Positions 14,425 to 16,084 of a stretch of 16,084 nucleotides of DNA are shown here, piece after piece. The position numbers were made by a program, and so were the translations under genes. The DNA lies in NCBI GenBank assembly GCA_937895955.1, contig CALAZI010000015.1:1-16084 (forward strand). Reading direction: 5' to 3'. The notes beneath the pieces are model-generated. The model was not told the origin of the DNA, did not search any database, and saw only the letters and a program-made list of their open reading frames with translations. The stretch's first letter is position 1; each line of letters starts with the position of its first letter. Source of the DNA: an uncultured Alphaproteobacteria bacterium (lineage in GTDB: Bacteria > Pseudomonadota > Alphaproteobacteria > Caulobacterales > Parvularculaceae).

Positions 14425-14741
14425 CGCACAAACCCGGTCACGCAGGAAAAGGCGGCGCGGCCGATTGCGGCGACGGCGCGCGGATTGTCGATTTCGAGAA
14501 GGCGCTCGACCGCTTCAAGCGCCGAGTCGGCGCGTGAAACGCCGACCGTGAAATCGGCGAGATCGCGCAAGTCGCGATCGTCGAGCCGATCGTCAAGGTC
14601 GTCGACCATGCAGTCGGCCATCGCCGGCGACAGGCCGATCGCCTGAAAGCGATCATTGAGCGTCGCTTTCGCCGAGGTCGCGCAGGAGGCGAGCAAGACG
14701 AGCGAAAAGGCCGCTCCGATGAGTTGACCCGAAATGCGCAT
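14421..14741 (-). CDS. Small acidic lipoprotein of unknown function
   Basis: 106 residues from ATG 14741, which has GGAGGG about 5 nt upstream; an ATG at 14774 is in frame but lacks such a site. The signal ends in the lipobox L-L-A-S-C, with C20 as the lipidation site. The mature part has L-S-P-A-M-A-D-C-M (C44), then a dense acidic/basic alternation D-D-L-D-D-R-L-D-D-R-D-L at about 47-58, and C100 near the C-terminus. C44 and C100 could form a disulfide. It is predicted mostly helical. I know similar short proteins only as hypothetical proteins of alphaproteobacteria. First gene of the operon with the MFS carrier, and divergent from the quinone oxidoreductase. Confidence 0.8.
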   Translation of the reverse strand: MRISGQLIGAAFSLVLLASCATSAKATLNDRFQAIGLSPAMADCMVDDLDDRLDDRDLRDLADFTVGVSRADSALEAVERLLEIDNPRAVAAIGRAAFSCVTGFVR

Positions 14742-14781
14742 GAAAGCCCTCCGCGTGAATTCGCCCCGAGACATCTGAGTT

Positions 14782-14815
14782 TCGACATTGTCGAGGCCGT
14801 GACCATGCGTAAGAT
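14782..14815 (+). promoter_or_regulatory. Candidate promoter and operator in the divergent intergenic region
   Basis: A perfect palindrome TCGACA-T-TGTCGA spans 14782-14794. Its right half overlaps a possible -35 element (TTGTCG, 14788-14793), placed 16 nt before a possible -10 (TAAGAT, 14810-14815) for the oxidoreductase gene. A second palindrome, TTGCGCAA, is at 14823-14830, near the expected transcription start. The position is suitable for a dimeric repressor controlling one or both divergent genes. No regulator gene is present nearby. The promoter boxes are weak matches. Confidence 0.4.
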
Positions 14816-14851
14816 GCCGCCCTTGCGCAAGCCGACCAAGCAGGAATTCCG

Positions 14852-15859
14852 ATGAAAGCGATGATGAGCCATGAACCGGGCGGGCCGGACAGCCTGAAGC
14901 TGACCGAAACGCCGACCCCTGATCCCGGTCCCGGGCAAATCCGAATCAGCGTGAAGGCGGCGGGCGTCAATTTCCCCGACACGCTCATCATCCGCGACAT
15001 GTACCAGTTCCGGCCGCCCCGCCCCTTCGCGCCGGGCGGCGAAGTCGCGGGCGTTGTCGACGCGCTCGGCGACGGCGTTTCGGCGTTCAGGAAAGGCGAC
15101 CGCGTTCTCGCGATGACGCTGCATGGCGGCTATGCGAGCGATCTTGTCGTCGACGCCAAAGCCGCGATCAAAATTCCGGACGCAATGCCGTTTGATGAAG
15201 CCGCCGGCTTTTTGATGACCTACGGCACGTCGCACTACGCGCTGAAGGACCGCGCGCATTTGAAAGCGGGCGAGTCTCTTTTTATTTTGGGCGCCGCCGG
15301 CGGTGTCGGCGCGGCGGCGATTGAAATCGGCAAGGCGATGGGCGCGAAAGTGATCGCCGGCGTTTCATCGCCCGAGAAAGCCGCTTTCGCGCGCGAGCTC
15401 GGCGCCGATGATTTCGTCATCTATCCGAAAGACATCGACAAGGACGGGCAAAAGACTTTGTCCAATCAGATTAAAGCGGCCGCTTCGAAGCTGACGGGCG
15501 GCGACGGCGTCGACGTCGTCTATGACGCGGTCGGCGGCGATTACGCGGAGCCCGCCGTCAGGGCGCTCGCCTGGGAAGGGCGTTTTCTCGTCGTCGGTTT
15601 TCCCGCCGGCATCCCGCGCCTGCCGCTCAATCTGACGCTATTGAAAAGCTGCCAGATCGTCGGCGTCTTCTGGGGCGCCTTCACCATGCGAAATCCGAAG
15701 CGCCATGGCGAACATGTCGCCGAACTCCTTCAATGGTACACGGAAGGAAAAGTGAAACCGCGCGTCACCGCCCGCTTCCCGCTCGAACAGGCCGCCGAGG
15801 CGCTGAAGCTCGTCGAAGGCCGGCAGGTGAAGGGAAAAGCGGTGTTGGTCGTCGAATGA
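14852..15859 (+). CDS. NADPH:quinone oxidoreductase-type zinc-free medium-chain dehydrogenase
   Basis: 335 residues, with AGGA 7 nt before ATG 14852. The N-terminal GroES-like half has A-A-G-V-N-F-P-D at 36-43, typical of the QOR branch and lacking the Cys/His zinc ligands of alcohol dehydrogenases, then P-G-G-E-V-A-G-V-V at 61-69 and G-D-R-V at 82-85. The Rossmann half has L-G-A-A-G-G-V-G at 146-153 with A-I-E-I-G-K following, S-S-P-E-K at 172-176 (NADPH-type), and V-Y-D-A-V-G-G at 223-229. The C-terminal G-K-A-V-L closes the fold. Likely reduces quinones or enals/enones, or acts in acyl-CoA-linked chemistry; the substrate is not determined. Followed after 85 nt by an alpha/beta hydrolase gene on the same strand. 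Confidence 0.94.
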   Translation: MKAMMSHEPGGPDSLKLTETPTPDPGPGQIRISVKAAGVNFPDTLIIRDMYQFRPPRPFAPGGEVAGVVDALGDGVSAFRKGDRVLAMTLHGGYASDLVVDAKAAIKIPDAMPFDEAAGFLMTYGTSHYALKDRAHLKAGESLFILGAAGGVGAAAIEIGKAMGAKVIAGVSSPEKAAFARELGADDFVIYPKDIDKDGQKTLSNQIKAAASKLTGGDGVDVVYDAVGGDYAEPAVRALAWEGRFLVVGFPAGIPRLPLNLTLLKSCQIVGVFWGAFTMRNPKRHGEHVAELLQWYTEGKVKPRVTARFPLEQAAEALKLVEGRQVKGKAVLVVE

Positions 15860-15892
15860 AGAAGATCCCGGCGCCATGCCGCCCCACCCTCG

Positions 15893-15923
15893 CCGCTCAT
15901 CCCGGCGACAGCCGGGATGAGCG
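15893..15923. repeat. Palindromic dispersed repeat (REP-like), copy B
   Basis: A perfect 13-bp inverted repeat: CGCTCATCCCGGC (15894-15906), loop GACA, GCCGGGATGAGCG (15911-15923). It shares 24 of 28 bases with the reverse complement of 9184-9211. It lies between the oxidoreductase stop and the AGGAGG ribosome site (15927-15932) of the next gene, so it may lower read-through or stabilise the upstream mRNA's 3' end. No T-run follows. Confidence 0.85.
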
Positions 15924-15944
15924 CACAGGAGGTCGCAAACAACA

Positions 15945-16084
15945 ATGATCCGTATCATGATCGCCGCGATGGCGCTGACCTTCGCCACAGCCGCAGCCGC
16001 GCAGGACTGGAAAAAATCCGCGCGCGAAGCCGATTTTGTTATCGAGAATTTCGAATTCCGTTCAGGCGAAACGCTCGCCGACCT
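15945..16084 (+). CDS. Secreted alpha/beta hydrolase, MetX (homoserine acetyltransferase)-like, N-terminal fragment, runs off the right edge
   Basis: 46 codons are visible. The ATG at 15945 follows AGGAGG (15927-15932) at a rather long 12-nt spacing. A second in-frame ATG at 15957 would shift it further, and no earlier in-frame start exists between the ribosome site and 15945. The signal peptide is short: M-I-R-I-M-I plus an Ala-rich core, with A-A-A-Q at about 17-20. Then come D-W-K-K, A-R-E-A-D-F-V-I, N-F-E-F-R-S-G-E-T-L. The wording A-D-[YF]-V-I-x-N-F-x-F-x-S-G-E-x-L is what I associate with exported alpha/beta hydrolases of the MetX-like group. The nucleophile elbow is outside the window, so the family is a moderate-confidence call from this opening alone. 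Confidence 0.62.
   Translation, partial: MIRIMIAAMALTFATAAAAQDWKKSAREADFVIENFEFRSGETLAD

Noticed and set aside
1..16084. tRNA, rRNA, CRISPR array, insertion sequence or prophage genes
   Set aside because: Read for cloverleaf-like arms, regular spaced repeats, transposase or integrase motifs, and target-site duplications; none was found.

Overview
The window looks like chromosomal DNA from a high-GC alphaproteobacterium. The clues are dense GCC/GCG/CGC codon use, MetRS with an F-S-T-S variant of KMSKS, VPxPA-type C-terminal sorting tails, Spinster-type MFS transport and many secreted peptidase-like enzymes. A marine or soil lineage near Parvularculales/Caulobacterales is my guess, not something the sequence proves. 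No rRNA, tRNA, CRISPR array, transposase or phage gene was seen.

Layout, left to right. (1) Positions 1-512 hold the 5' part of a secreted subtilisin-like (S8) protease on the minus strand, with a TTG start and a structured leader. (2) A minus-strand operon runs from 4311 down to 813: a secreted metal-dependent amidohydrolase, overlapping by 4 bp a secreted M20D peptidase/amidase, then a small secreted protein whose ribosome site lies in a hairpin. (3) Divergent from it, on the plus strand, are a VIT1/CCC1-type membrane transporter with a degenerate erythrin-like N-terminus and a DUF885 lipoprotein with zinc-hydrolase motifs. (4) Two short-chain dehydrogenases form a minus-strand operon (9009 to 7257) and meet the DUF885 gene end to end, with the stop codons overlapping inside a hairpin. 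(5) metG lies on the minus strand, separated from the SDR operon by a palindromic dispersed repeat. (6) On the plus strand (11108-12525) two overlapping genes encode exported or membrane proteins that both end in a VPxP-type anchor. The first has a Cys/Gln pattern like that of thioester-domain proteins. A strong terminator follows. (7) A minus-strand operon carries a small acidic lipoprotein, a Spinster-type MFS carrier and a DUF1801 protein with a lysine-rich tail. (8) Divergent from that, on the plus strand, are a zinc-free quinone oxidoreductase and the start of a MetX-like alpha/beta hydrolase, separated by a second copy of the dispersed repeat.

Functionally, much of the left half (S8 protease, amidohydrolase, M20D amidase, DUF885 hydrolase) is exported and acts on peptide or amide bonds, which suggests periplasmic or extracellular scavenging. 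The right half is mixed housekeeping and redox genes plus a small cell-surface locus. I see no clear defence system or new enzymatic pathway. The best candidates for new biology are the paired VPxP-tailed surface proteins with their structured leader, and the recurring hairpins at ribosome sites and gene ends.
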